This document shows, one piece after another, positions 50,371 through 59,818 of a stretch of DNA of 64,000 nucleotides. The first letter of the stretch is position 1, and each line of letters opens with the position of its first letter. The notes under the pieces were generated by a model that saw only the letters and a program-made list of their open reading frames with translations, was not told the origin of the DNA and did no database searches. The position numbers and the translations under genes were made by a program. This stretch comes from Flavobacteriales bacterium UBA5040 (GTDB taxonomy: Bacteria > Bacteroidota > Bacteroidia > Flavobacteriales > Weeksellaceae). The stretch covers positions 155,040-219,039 of the forward strand of contig DIBY01000001.1 in assembly GCA_002415135.1 (NCBI GenBank). Direction: 5' to 3'.

Positions 50371-51016
50371 GATTGTTGTTGTTTTTTAATCGGTTTAAGT
50401 AGTCCTTTTTTGAAATCATGGTTGCACCTAAACTTTCTAAATGTTCGGAGTGAATCTGACAATCAATTAATTCTAAATTTTCTTTTTGACTTTGGATGAA
50501 ATGAATAAATCCAGCTTTGGAAGCGTTGCTCACCTTTGCAAACATACTTTCGCCACAAAATATTTTTCCTATTTGAATGCCGTAGAATCCACCAACCAGT
50601 TTATTATTTTGCCAAACCTCAATGCTTTTTGCAATTCCTACTTCGTTCAGTTTTACAATTGACTTTACTAATTCTTCAGAAAGCCAGGTCCCGTCTTGGT
50701 CTTTTCTAAAAGTATCTTTGCACTCTTCGATGACTTCGCGAAAACATGTATTTTCGGTAAAAGTAAAAACCTCATCCCGCATAATTTTCCGCATCGACTT
50801 AGATATTTTTAAATCTTTAGGAAAAAGAACGAATCTGGGATCGGGACACCACCAAAGAATTTCTTCGCCCGGATTATACCATGGAAACAACCCCAGTTGA
50901 TAAGCGAAATACAATCTTTCGGGTGACAGATCGCCACCTATCGCCATAATGCCCGATTCTGACTCTAAAAGATTGGGATCAGGAAAAGAGATTTCGTTGG
51001 AGTCAAGCAGTATCAT
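50360..51016 (-). CDS. aat: Leucyl/phenylalanyl-tRNA-protein transferase
   Basis: Adds Leu or Phe to N-terminal Arg/Lys of proteins for N-end-rule turnover. GLFPWYNPGEEILWWCPDPR and GGFYGIQIGKIFCGESMFAK are family signatures. 218 residues. Overlaps the transporter gene downstream by 11 bases. Confidence 0.94.
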   Translation of the reverse strand: MILLDSNEISFPDPNLLESESGIMAIGGDLSPERLYFAYQLGLFPWYNPGEEILWWCPDPRFVLFPKDLKISKSMRKIMRDEVFTFTENTCFREVIEECKDTFRKDQDGTWLSEELVKSIVKLNEVGIAKSIEVWQNNKLVGGFYGIQIGKIFCGESMFAKVSNASKAGFIHFIQSQKENLELIDCQIHSEHLESLGATMISKKDYLNRLKNNNNHES

Positions 51017-51071
51017 GTGAAAATTAAATCCCGCCGTAAAAGCAGGATTTTATTAATTTTAAATTTCAATA

Positions 51072-51452
51072 TTAGAAAGGTAAATCATCTTCGTCTTCTT
51101 CAAACACATTAGATCCTTGCGCAGGAGCTGCTGTTGAAGATGAAGGAGTGGCTTGAGTTGGCTCATGGCCAGTCATTGAATCTACTTTTTCTATTTTCCA
51201 ACCGGTGATTGAGTTGAAATACTTCACATCACCTTGCGGAGAAGTCCATTCTCTACCCCCAATATTGATGGAAACCTTCACTTTATCACCTTCGTTAAGT
51301 TGATTTAGTAAATCACCTTTATCTTTTAAAAACTCGATGCTAATCGGTTGAGGATACTGTTCTTCGGTCACAATAACCATTTCTCTTTTTTGAAAACCGC
51401 TCGGAAACGTCTGAACCTCACCTACTTTCTTTATTATTCCTTGTAATTCCAT
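51072..51452 (-). CDS. DUF3127 protein
   Basis: A protein of 126 residues with an OB-fold-like core (QTFPSGFQKREMVIVTEEQY; INIGGREWTSPQGDVKYFNS). The low-complexity tail and the acidic end VFEEDEDDLPF resemble the C-terminal tail of SSB, a possible interaction peptide. Function unknown. Confidence 0.8.
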   Translation of the reverse strand: MELQGIIKKVGEVQTFPSGFQKREMVIVTEEQYPQPISIEFLKDKGDLLNQLNEGDKVKVSINIGGREWTSPQGDVKYFNSITGWKIEKVDSMTGHEPTQATPSSSTAAPAQGSNVFEEDEDDLPF

Positions 51453-51548
51453 ATATAAATTCGTTAAAGGTGTAAAAGTAATAAAAAGGAACTTAAAAAG
51501 AAAGTTCTGGGTCTATTTTTGAAAAATTAAAAAAATTAAAAAAAATAG

Positions 51549-51580
51549 TTGCTTTAGAAAGAAATTTTCTTTTATATTTG
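51549..51580 (+). promoter_or_regulatory. tRNA operon promoter
   Basis: TTG (51549-51551), 21 bases, TATATTTG (51573-51580), 31 bases before the first tRNA. Confidence 0.7.
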
Positions 51581-51611
51581 CACTCACAAAAAAAGAGAAG
51601 AAGTTCAGTTA

Positions 51612-51696
51612 GCGGATGTGATGTAATTGGTAGCCATGCCAGACTTAGGATCTGGTGCTGTGAGGCGTGGGGGTTCGAGTCCCTTCATCCGCACCA
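51612..51696 (+). tRNA. tRNA-Leu (TAG)
   Basis: Acceptor GCGGATG pairs with CATCCGC; the anticodon loop CTTAGGA between CCAGA and TCTGG gives anticodon TAG. The T-arm GGGGGTTCGAGTCCC is present, with a long variable arm as in tRNA-Leu and CCA encoded. First of three tRNAs. Confidence 0.93.
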
Positions 51697-51748
51697 TTTT
51701 TTAGAAATATTTGTAGCTTTTACCAGCACGTTTCTAAGAAATATTATT

Positions 51749-51824
<76 letters not shown>

Positions 51825-51830
51825 CTTTTT

Positions 51831-51914
51831 GCCTTGGTGGTGGAATTGGTAGACACGCAGGACTTAAAATCCTGTGTCCGTAAGGATGTACGGGTTCAAG
51901 TCCCGTCCGAGGTA
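51831..51914 (+). tRNA. tRNA-Leu (TAA)
   Basis: GCCTTGG pairs with CCGAGGT (two G-U pairs). Anticodon loop CTTAAAA between CAGGA and TCCTG gives TAA. Long variable arm and T-arm ACGGGTTCAAGTCCCGT. CCA is not encoded, unlike in the other two. Confidence 0.93.
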
Positions 51915-51918
51915 CTTT

Positions 51919-51955
51919 AAACGCTGTTAATCATTTGATTAGCAGCGTTTTTTTT
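51919..51955 (+). terminator. tRNA operon terminator
   Basis: AAACGCTG...TAATCA, loop TTT-containing, TGATTA...CAGCG, then eight T residues. Confidence 0.8.
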
Positions 51956-52088
51956 GTTTAATACTTCCGATTTTATTTCAAATTTTATTTTCTTTAAATC
52001 TTTTCAGGAAATACAATCATCTTGCTGTAAAGTCCTTTCAATAAATCGATGGTCCTTTTTTTGTTACTCTATTTTCAAATATACTATC

Positions 52089-52430
52089 ATGGACAATCAC
52101 AATTTAAAGACTTTATCTCAAGTTCTAAACACTTTAATTAAAAGAGGTATTACCAAGGAAATTTGTATGAATGACCAAAATCAGATGATTCTGGGAGACG
52201 GTGAGAAAATATATCAGCCAGATGATTTGATTATTGTAAAATCTTATCGTTTTGAAGGAGACAGCAATCCTGACGATAATGCTGTCCTTTATTTATTGCA
52301 AGATAAGGATGGAGAATTGGCAACAATTTTAGATTCCTACGGTGCAGAAAGTAATTACAGCGGCGAGGAGTTCGATTTATTTCTGCGTAAAATACCCATA
52401 CAGGAGAACGACGAACATAATATAGACTAA
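52089..52430 (+). CDS. Small acidic conserved protein
   Basis: Start at MDNHNLKTLSQVLNTLIKRG (52089); the longer frame adds an unlikely 45-residue stretch. 113 residues. It resembles short Bacteroidota proteins often labelled phosphoribosylpyrophosphate synthetase (YRFEGDSNPDDNAVLYLLQD), but none of the PRPP synthetase motifs is present, so that label should not be used. Function unknown. Confidence 0.7.
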   Translation: MDNHNLKTLSQVLNTLIKRGITKEICMNDQNQMILGDGEKIYQPDDLIIVKSYRFEGDSNPDDNAVLYLLQDKDGELATILDSYGAESNYSGEEFDLFLRKIPIQENDEHNID

Positions 52431-52433
52431 TTC

Positions 52434-52469
52434 AAAATCCGACTCCTATTAAATGGAGTCGGATTTTTT
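52434..52469. terminator. Bidirectional intrinsic terminator
   Basis: AAAATCCGACTCC, loop, GGAGTCGGATTTTTT. Overlaps the 3' end of the minus-strand AsmA-like gene. Confidence 0.85.
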
Positions 52470-55124
52470 CTTAAAAAGATTTCTAAAAATCCCTTTCTCT
52501 TTTACAACCTCTTTCTTTTCCTGAATTTTCCCCTTCACTGTTTTCACTTTTTCTTTCACTTCGGACTTGGTTTGCTGCAATTCTACTTTGTTTTGCTCCA
52601 AGGCAGACTTGGTATTTTCTACAGTGTTTTTAATGGATTGTTCCGTTTTCGGCGCATTCTTTCCAATGAGCGTTTTCTTCAAACCTTGCTCAATTCCTTT
52701 CCAAAATAAATTAAAGAATGATTTTGTTTTATCGCGCTGCACTTCTTCAACGGTAACTGATTCTGGATAATTCCCCGAATCTGTTTTCACAAATATATTA
52801 GCGACTGCCGACAGAATTTTATCTTTTTCGCCAGTTTGTTTCAGAATAGCGATTTTTAGATTTTGATGAACCATTTTCAAAGTTCCATTGATTCCGTGCT
52901 GTGTTCCTTTAAAATTAAAAATCAAATCAGATATTAATCCAGTAGCCTGAATTTTTAAATAAGGTTCTATAAAAGGATTAATCCTCGAGGCGGGCAAATC
53001 GGCAATATTTCCTGAGATCGTGAATGCATCGTTCCTATTCGCTGTATCAAAACTCCATTTAACATTCATCGGTGATGCGTTCATAAACTTACACGTTATC
53101 AAAATCGGAACGACCGTTGGTTTGCCTTTCATCTTTCCGGAATTGACATTTTTCACGTTCATGTTCAAATCGTTGAAGATCAGTTTTCCTGGACCATCAC
53201 TTTTCTTCGTATCTTCTTCATACTCTAAAACTGAATTCTTAATATCTAAATTCCGGACATACATTGGAAACTTGATGGACCTCAACAATTGAGAATACAT
53301 CGGCTTATCTGTCAAATCATCTTTCGGAATTTTACTACGGAAAACATTCGCTTCCATATTATTTAAACTAACATTTTCAACCTCTAGAAATTTCTTTTCC
53401 GAAACCAAATCCCATTTACCAGTAGCATTTACTTGATTAATCTTTAAATCATATAAATCCTTTTCCGACGGAATCATTCGAATATATTGTGCGCGTGAAA
53501 CAGTTGGCTTCATCGCAAAATTAGAGATCTGAACAGTATTTTTATTCAATTTTAAAAGCGAGGCGGAGAGATTGTAAAATTTAGTTTTATAATTAAAATT
53601 TCTGGTGGTTAAACTATAATTACCGGTTTTGAATGGAATTCCATCTTTGATGGTTTGGTCATTCATTTCGATTTGCTGAATATTCGCATTCAAAACTTTA
53701 AAAACCAAGGGTTGATTTTTACTGTCAATTTCTATATTGGAATTTTTAACAACTACATTTTTTATCTTCAACGGAAACTGAATTCCCTCAAAAGTCGGTT
53801 TCTTTTTCTTTGGATTATGAGCGCTTTTAATCTTTCCATTTAACTGATTCACTAAAACCGTTTCAATATCTAAATTCAATTTATTCTTAAGAAACTCCCA
53901 TTTATTAATGTTGAGTTGAAGCCGTTGCGCCGTTACATCCAAACTCGTTTTGTCAGAATGAATTGAAGTTGGTTTTACCGATACATTCAGCAAATCTGCA
54001 GATTTTGGATTAATTTTTAAACTGGCTACTTTTACATGTTGACTTGCCGAACCATAATTAATATTCTTTCCCTGAATGTCGAAATTCTCATACTGGAAAG
54101 GAATATTTCCCTTCGCTGTTTCATCATTCATCACCAACCGCGTAATTTTCATCGTCAATTGATCCGCGCCAAACAATGATCCTCCATTGGATTTTAAAAT
54201 ATTGATCTTCGCATTATTAAGAAGTACATTTTCCAGATTGACATCGTAAGTGAAACTCTTTTTCTTTTCATCTGATTTCACATCAGTCGTAAACATCTTA
54301 ATGTCTGGATTCTCAAATTTCACGTTGGTGAGTGATAGCTTATTTTTTTTAATAAGAATATCTTTAAAGCTCATTTCAGTCGCCTTTACATCAAACAGAT
54401 TTCGCTTTTTCGGATAATACTTTAGAAAATTCTTATAAGATAAAAGTGGGATCATTGCGAAATTCTTCACGCTCATTTGTCCATCTTCAGTGGAGATCGA
54501 CTGAGCCGTGAAAGCGTAAACATTATCTGGACGGAAAAAGAAATTATTGCCTTTCAGATGATACTTTTCAAAAGCGATGGGGAACTGATTATCCAGAGAC
54601 TTTTCTTTCATTTGAAGATTTTCAACCGACAAATCCAGGGCTTTCACTGACAAAATTTTCTGTTGTGTATGACGGAATATTTGAATATTTCCGTTGGTGA
54701 TTACAATGCTTTTAAATTTCGGTGGATCTGCTTTTTTGCCCGTTTTTGCATCAAGTGGTTTGGCGAGAATTACATTAAGGTTTGGATTCCTAAGCGTTAA
54801 ATCATCTGTTGTAATGCTTTTTGAAAAAATCAGATCATAAATTCCCAATCTGGAAATCGACAGCGTATCAATCGTTCCCTGCAAACCTAATTTATCCGTG
54901 CGATCTGGATTTTGATTATTAACCGTAACGCCTGTCGAGATAATGTTTCCCGTTCCAGCATCTACGTCCAGGGTTTTGTAAGTAATAATATATTCAGAAT
55001 TGTTCTTAATATATCGTGGCAAGTTACTTTTCAACCAAAAATTAAGGCCAAAATTAACAAGGAGAAAAAGCAACAGCAGAATCCCAAAAATTATTGAAAA
55101 TAAGCGGATATATTTTTTCTTCAT
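52449..55124 (-). CDS. AsmA-like membrane-anchored protein
   Basis: A protein of 891 residues: one N-terminal transmembrane helix (FSIIFGILLLLFLLVNFGLN), then a long beta-rich body with recurring LxxxxxNxLxx-type strand patterns similar to the AsmA/DUF748 group, which bridge periplasm or move lipids. The last 70 residues are lysine/glutamate-rich and likely coiled coil (TKSEVKEKVKTVKGKIQEKK). The AsmA link is by general form, not by a signature motif. Confidence 0.7.
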   Translation of the reverse strand: MKKKYIRLFSIIFGILLLLFLLVNFGLNFWLKSNLPRYIKNNSEYIITYKTLDVDAGTGNIISTGVTVNNQNPDRTDKLGLQGTIDTLSISRLGIYDLIFSKSITTDDLTLRNPNLNVILAKPLDAKTGKKADPPKFKSIVITNGNIQIFRHTQQKILSVKALDLSVENLQMKEKSLDNQFPIAFEKYHLKGNNFFFRPDNVYAFTAQSISTEDGQMSVKNFAMIPLLSYKNFLKYYPKKRNLFDVKATEMSFKDILIKKNKLSLTNVKFENPDIKMFTTDVKSDEKKKSFTYDVNLENVLLNNAKINILKSNGGSLFGADQLTMKITRLVMNDETAKGNIPFQYENFDIQGKNINYGSASQHVKVASLKINPKSADLLNVSVKPTSIHSDKTSLDVTAQRLQLNINKWEFLKNKLNLDIETVLVNQLNGKIKSAHNPKKKKPTFEGIQFPLKIKNVVVKNSNIEIDSKNQPLVFKVLNANIQQIEMNDQTIKDGIPFKTGNYSLTTRNFNYKTKFYNLSASLLKLNKNTVQISNFAMKPTVSRAQYIRMIPSEKDLYDLKINQVNATGKWDLVSEKKFLEVENVSLNNMEANVFRSKIPKDDLTDKPMYSQLLRSIKFPMYVRNLDIKNSVLEYEEDTKKSDGPGKLIFNDLNMNVKNVNSGKMKGKPTVVPILITCKFMNASPMNVKWSFDTANRNDAFTISGNIADLPASRINPFIEPYLKIQATGLISDLIFNFKGTQHGINGTLKMVHQNLKIAILKQTGEKDKILSAVANIFVKTDSGNYPESVTVEEVQRDKTKSFFNLFWKGIEQGLKKTLIGKNAPKTEQSIKNTVENTKSALEQNKVELQQTKSEVKEKVKTVKGKIQEKKEVVKEKGIFRNLFKKKSDSI

Positions 55125-55141
55125 TTATTGTAATTGAATAA

Positions 55142-57004
55142 TTATTGAGCTGGTTTCGGAGGATGCAATGGTTCTTCTACTTCTTTTAAAATAAGTGGCC
55201 GCTGACCATTTTCGATTACTGTTTTCCTATTTAAACCTGATTTTAAAACTTTTCCTTTGGCATCGATCTGAAAATAAGAATTTCCCTTTCTTGCATAAAT
55301 TCTGGGTTCATTTTTAGCATATCCATAAAAATCAGTTTCATTAGGATAAACTTCATCATAAATAAAATCACAGAGAACCTTTCCGTCTTCGGTTATAATT
55401 CCAGCCTTATTATTTCTCTTAGCGAAAATCAAACCATTTAAATATCTGAATTGATCATAAATAGGTGGAATTGTGATCTTAAAAGATTCGTGGTCAATTA
55501 ATCCAGTTTTTCCATTCTTTACAATAAACTTAGAACGTCTCGGACCGTATTCTGTCCAGTTTGAAATTTCATCGTATTCCACTGGAAGAATGATCTTATT
55601 TTTTAAATCTACAATTCCGAATTTTTTGTTTTTCTGAACGATAAGTTTAAAATGATCATTAAAAATAGGATCAGTCGAGTCGTAACCTGACAGAATTGTT
55701 TTGTTATTAAGGTCTATGATTTTTGCTCCATATTCAGTTTTTGCAACAAAGTAATTGGCAGAGCCTTTTGGCTTTTCATCCCACTGATCAAAAACAGGAT
55801 CTAGGGACTGATAACTTATTGGTACTAATTCTGCATTATTGAGATTAATAATCCCAAATCGGTTATTTTTCTCCGCAATTGAATAATCATCTCTATCAAA
55901 GTATAAACCTTCATCATAAATAAATGGAATTTTCTCATTTCCTTCTGCGTCAATTAAACCATACTTTCCTTTAAAATTCTGAGACGAAATATAATCCCCC
56001 TGAAGAGAAAATGAACTGGAATAATCATCTCTTTTAGCTTCGGCGATCTTCTTCAAATTCTTATTAAATAATCCTTTAATATTTCCTTTTTCAAAAAAAT
56101 AAAATTCCGGATTAGGATTTCCATTAGAATTAAAATTTTCAATCAAATCATATTGAAGCGGAACACCATATTGACCGTCATCTTTGATAATTCCAAATTT
56201 CCCCTTATTCATTACAATTGCATTTCTGTTAGAATCAAAAGAAGTTGCAGAATCAAAAACCACATTCGAAAAAGCAGGCTTTAAATCTCTGTTGAGGAAA
56301 GAATATTTCCCATTTTGCTTTACAGACACAGGACCATTTTCAAAAAAAGTAGTTCGGTCATTTTTCCAGGCACGTTGAACGTCGTGATATAAAAAGTCGG
56401 AAAGCTGTTTTCCTTTACTATCGAAAAAAGCCCATTTGTCATTTTTGCGAACAATAACTACATCATCAAGCTGTTCGCTTTTTACCATTTCATAAATTAT
56501 CGAAATCACTTCCTGACCTTGCTGGTTAATGAAACCATATTTTTTACCGAGAGAAACTTCAGCTAATCCATTTTTATTAAAATATCCGCCAGTGTCATAT
56601 TTCAATGGAATTATTAATTCTCCTTTTGGATTGATGTAACCGACTTTATTATTCTTTTCAACACCTGCTATTCCGTTTGAGAAAACATCCATCTTGTCGT
56701 AATCACCTTTGATGACGATCTCATTTTTAGGATTGACAAAGAATTCATTATTCCCATTTTTAGAATATGCAATTCCATTCTCAAACGGATTTATAAAATC
56801 ATAAACAAACGGAATTTTTATCTCTCCCTTATCATCAATGAAGCCCCATTTATTTGGTTTGATAAGCAATACTCTTTTCCAACCGGTTTCTTTATCAATT
56901 TCCTGGTATGAAATGTTTGTTTTTGACAAATCAACTTTAGATCCCTGCGATTTGGTTTCGCAAGAAATCAGTAGAAAAGTTAATAAGCACAACAAGTATT
57001 TCAT
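55142..57004 (-). CDS. WG-repeat lipoprotein
   Basis: A protein of 620 residues with a lipobox (LTFLLISCETK, Cys at 15). The body is a run of WG-type repeats: KYGFINQQGQEVISIIYEMV, KWAFFDSKGKQLSDFLYHDV, KYGLIDAEGNEKIPFIYDEG and several more, typical of beta-rich surface or periplasmic proteins of unknown role. It overlaps DUF2797 by four bases (ATGA). Confidence 0.87.
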   Translation of the reverse strand: MKYLLCLLTFLLISCETKSQGSKVDLSKTNISYQEIDKETGWKRVLLIKPNKWGFIDDKGEIKIPFVYDFINPFENGIAYSKNGNNEFFVNPKNEIVIKGDYDKMDVFSNGIAGVEKNNKVGYINPKGELIIPLKYDTGGYFNKNGLAEVSLGKKYGFINQQGQEVISIIYEMVKSEQLDDVVIVRKNDKWAFFDSKGKQLSDFLYHDVQRAWKNDRTTFFENGPVSVKQNGKYSFLNRDLKPAFSNVVFDSATSFDSNRNAIVMNKGKFGIIKDDGQYGVPLQYDLIENFNSNGNPNPEFYFFEKGNIKGLFNKNLKKIAEAKRDDYSSSFSLQGDYISSQNFKGKYGLIDAEGNEKIPFIYDEGLYFDRDDYSIAEKNNRFGIINLNNAELVPISYQSLDPVFDQWDEKPKGSANYFVAKTEYGAKIIDLNNKTILSGYDSTDPIFNDHFKLIVQKNKKFGIVDLKNKIILPVEYDEISNWTEYGPRRSKFIVKNGKTGLIDHESFKITIPPIYDQFRYLNGLIFAKRNNKAGIITEDGKVLCDFIYDEVYPNETDFYGYAKNEPRIYARKGNSYFQIDAKGKVLKSGLNRKTVIENGQRPLILKEVEEPLHPPKPAQ

Positions 57005-57795
57005 CCGATTTCCAGTTCAACAACATAACCTTCATGTCCTCTTACATTAATAAAATTTCCACCTTCGAAAGAAAGATACTGCCCTTTAATACCATTTAGT
57101 ATTCCTTCGAATTCAGGTTTCTTATCTAGAGTAAAAGAAGTAATTTTTTCTGGCGCTTCGTAAGGATAATCCAATCGCATAACTTCAGCATTTTCTGAAT
57201 AGAAATTTTTGAAATCATCTGGAAAATAATTTTTTACTTTTTCCCGAAAATCAGCCAGATCCAAATCATCTTCGAAATCATCTTCCAGCATTTTTCGCCA
57301 GTTGGTTTTATCGTTAAGATGCTCTTTCATGGCAACCTCAATCATTCCGGCTTCATAGCGATTTTCAGTTCTGGCAATTGGCAACGCAAAAGTAGCACCT
57401 TGATCGATCCATCTGGTCGGGATTTGAGATTCTCTGGTTACCCCAACTTTTACATCGCCAGTGTAAGCCAAATAAACAATATGAGGTTTTAATTGTATGG
57501 ATTCTTCCACCGCTAGATCACGTTCACCTACACCTAAATGAGCCGTTGACAATTCTGGGCGAATAATCGATTCACTGGCAAAAGGACTTTCGAAAAAGCA
57601 TTTTTTGCAAAAACCCATTCTATAAATTTTCTCATCATTACTGCAACTTACGCACTCGTAGCCAATATGCTTCAATTTAATATTTTTACCAATTAACTGA
57701 TTCATATTAATTAAATCGTGTGAAAGGTTCAGAAAGTATTGAATAGGCTGCCCGTTTTGGGTCGCCATTTTAAGAATTTGTCCCGTGAATTTCAT
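57001..57795 (-). CDS. DUF2797 protein
   Basis: A protein of 264 residues. A zinc-like cluster CVSC...CKKC occupies the first third, followed by VYLAYTGDVKVGVTRESQIP and RWIDQGATFALPIARTENRY, a pattern resembling a GIY-YIG nuclease fold. Function unknown. Co-transcribed with the WG-repeat gene. Confidence 0.82.
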   Translation of the reverse strand: MKFTGQILKMATQNGQPIQYFLNLSHDLINMNQLIGKNIKLKHIGYECVSCSNDEKIYRMGFCKKCFFESPFASESIIRPELSTAHLGVGERDLAVEESIQLKPHIVYLAYTGDVKVGVTRESQIPTRWIDQGATFALPIARTENRYEAGMIEVAMKEHLNDKTNWRKMLEDDFEDDLDLADFREKVKNYFPDDFKNFYSENAEVMRLDYPYEAPEKITSFTLDKKPEFEGILNGIKGQYLSFEGGNFINVRGHEGYVVELEIG

Positions 57796-57822
57796 GCGTA
57801 AATATTTGAGTCAAATATAGAA

Positions 57823-57848
57823 AAAACATCCTGGATGAGGATGTTTTT
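57823..57848 (-). terminator. Intrinsic terminator
   Basis: AAAACATCC / GGATGTTTT stem with a seven-base loop and T-rich minus-strand flank. Ends the lipoprotein gene at 57870. Confidence 0.7.
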
Positions 57849-57869
57849 AAGATGATAAAAGAAAAAATG

Positions 57870-58148
57870 CTACTTCATCATTTCTTTGTCTTTATTCAGT
57901 TTTTCAGTATCTGCTTTTTCAGCTTCGATGGCATTTTGCTCTTCATCCTGAACTCCAACAGCTGTTTCTACGGTAGCAGAATCATAGCTTAAGTTGGTAG
58001 AATCATTCTCTAATAATGGATCTGGAGTTGTCACAACCACTTCGGGATTATCCATTTGGGGCGTTACAGTTTCGTTCTTACTACATGAGATGATCATAAG
58101 AACTGTAGCGGTAATCGCTAGCGCATAATTGATGATTTGGTGTTTCAT
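57870..58148 (-). CDS. Small acidic lipoprotein
   Basis: A protein of 92 residues; lipobox LMIISCSKNE puts the lipid cysteine near residue 22. The mature part is acidic and disordered, ending in a lysine-rich tail (ADTEKLNKDKEMMK). A minus-strand TAATTTTG box is at 58176-58169. No known family. Confidence 0.7.
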   Translation of the reverse strand: MKHQIINYALAITATVLMIISCSKNETVTPQMDNPEVVVTTPDPLLENDSTNLSYDSATVETAVGVQDEEQNAIEAEKADTEKLNKDKEMMK

Positions 58149-58356
58149 AACTTTGGTTTTTAGGATAACAAAATTACAAAAAAAACAAACAGAAATAGTA
58201 TTTAAGTCTATTATAATGAATGACTTAGTTTAATTTAATGTCATTCTATCTCGGTATTAAAAGGTCAGTTTTGATTTTAAAAAAACCAAAAAGATTTAAA
58301 AGTTGTAAGAACAGATTTTTTATTAAATCCATACCTTAGCGTTTTAAACACACAGC

Positions 58357-59385
58357 ATGAATTATCTTGTCACAGGCGGGTCGGGTTTTATAGGTTCCCA
58401 TTTGGTAGAACACTTATTGAAAAATGGACATTCTGTCATTAACATTGACAATTTTGATGATTTTTACGATTATCAAATTAAAATTAAGAACACTTTAGAA
58501 TCTGTTGGTAAAACACTTGAGTTTTCTTTCCACGAGAAAGAGCTAGATATCCAGAAACTAATCTTTGAAACCTCCTCAAAAAAATACCAGCTTTATTACC
58601 AGGATATTAGAGATAAAGAGGGTTTACAGACGATTTTTCAAAAACATAAGATTGATTTAATCATTCACCTGGCTGCTTTAGCGGGCGTACGTCCGTCGAT
58701 TGAGCGTCCCTTAGAATACGAGGAAGTGAATATCAAAGGAACCATGAATCTGTGGGAACTGTGTAAAGATTTTGAAGTTAAAAAATTCATCAATGCTTCC
58801 AGCTCCAGCGTGTATGGCAATAATGAAAAAACGCCTTTTTCAGAAGATGATTCCGTAGACCAACCCATCTCACCTTACGCTGCCACAAAGAAATGCGGCG
58901 AAATTCTCGGACATGTATATCACCATTTGTATGGAGTTGATATGATCCATTTACGTTTTTTCACCGTTTATGGACCACGACAAAGACCAGATCTCGCGAT
59001 CCATAAATTCACGAAACTCATTTCTTCAAAACAGGAAATTCCATTTTACGGCGATGGTTCTACGGCGAGAGATTACACTTTCATCGATGATATTATTGAA
59101 GGAATCCACAAATCGATATGTTATATTGAAACTAAAGACAAAGTTTATGAAATTATCAATTTAGGCGAAAATGAAGTCATCAATTTGAACGAAATGGTGA
59201 TGATTATTGAAAACGAATTAGAAAAAAAATCAGTCAAAAAAAATCTGCCACTCCAAGCCGGTGATGTACAAAAAACCAATGCAAACATCCACAAAGCCAA
59301 AACGTTAATCGGTTATCAGCCACGAACCCATTTCCAAAATGGCATAAAAAAGTTTGTGGAATGGTTTTTGAGAAATGGTTCATGA
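58357..59385 (+). CDS. NAD-dependent sugar-nucleotide epimerase/dehydratase
   Basis: An extended short-chain dehydrogenase of 342 residues. Rossmann loop TGGSGFIGSH at residues 6-15, catalytic region ASSSSVYGNNEKTPFSEDD and YAATKK. The sequence (LAALAGVRPSIERPLEYEEV, RFFTVYGPRQRPDLAIHKFT) resembles UDP-glucuronate 4-epimerase and related GDP-sugar enzymes. The exact substrate cannot be fixed from the sequence. Confidence 0.88.
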   Translation: MNYLVTGGSGFIGSHLVEHLLKNGHSVINIDNFDDFYDYQIKIKNTLESVGKTLEFSFHEKELDIQKLIFETSSKKYQLYYQDIRDKEGLQTIFQKHKIDLIIHLAALAGVRPSIERPLEYEEVNIKGTMNLWELCKDFEVKKFINASSSSVYGNNEKTPFSEDDSVDQPISPYAATKKCGEILGHVYHHLYGVDMIHLRFFTVYGPRQRPDLAIHKFTKLISSKQEIPFYGDGSTARDYTFIDDIIEGIHKSICYIETKDKVYEIINLGENEVINLNEMVMIIENELEKKSVKKNLPLQAGDVQKTNANIHKAKTLIGYQPRTHFQNGIKKFVEWFLRNGS

Positions 59386-59457
59386 AAAAAAATTAACAAT
59401 TAATCAAAGTTTGTTGAAAATCAAAGACAAAAACATCTTTTATGTCGTTGATTTTTA

Positions 59458-59465
59458 TATTTTTG
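59458..59465 (+). promoter_or_regulatory. Candidate -7 box for the DUF2795 gene
   Basis: TATTTTTG, 17 bases before the ATG. Confidence 0.45.
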
Positions 59466-59481
59466 CAAAAAATTATATTAT

Positions 59482-59703
59482 ATGTATTGGACATTAGAAT
59501 TAGCTTCTTACTTAAGCGACGCACCTTGGCCTATGACGAAGGCGGAACTTATTGATTACGCAATTAGAACAGGTGCACCAATGGAGGTGGTAGAAAATCT
59601 TCAAGCCATCGAAGACGAAGGAGAGATCTATGAGTCTATTGAAGAGGTTTGGAGTGATTATCCAACCGATGATGATTTCCTTTGGAATGAAGATGAATAT
59701 TAA
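59482..59703 (+). CDS. DUF2795 protein
   Basis: A protein of 73 residues, short and acidic. YWTLELASYLSDAPWPMTKA followed by LIDYAIRTGAPMEVVENLQA is the DUF2795 pattern. Function unknown; often beside secA in Flavobacteriia, as here. Confidence 0.85.
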   Translation: MYWTLELASYLSDAPWPMTKAELIDYAIRTGAPMEVVENLQAIEDEGEIYESIEEVWSDYPTDDDFLWNEDEY

Positions 59704-59818
59704 AAAAACACAGTCGATCGTCGTTTCGACAATCGACTTTTACATTTTAGAAAAATTCTAAAAATTAAAATTTTAAAATGGCTGCATGCTCCCTCGCATA
59801 AAGCCTAAAGCAAATACT

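Noticed and set aside
52089..52430. Phosphoribosylpyrophosphate synthetase label
   Set aside because: Short homologues carry that name, but no PRPP synthetase motif is present in 113 residues.
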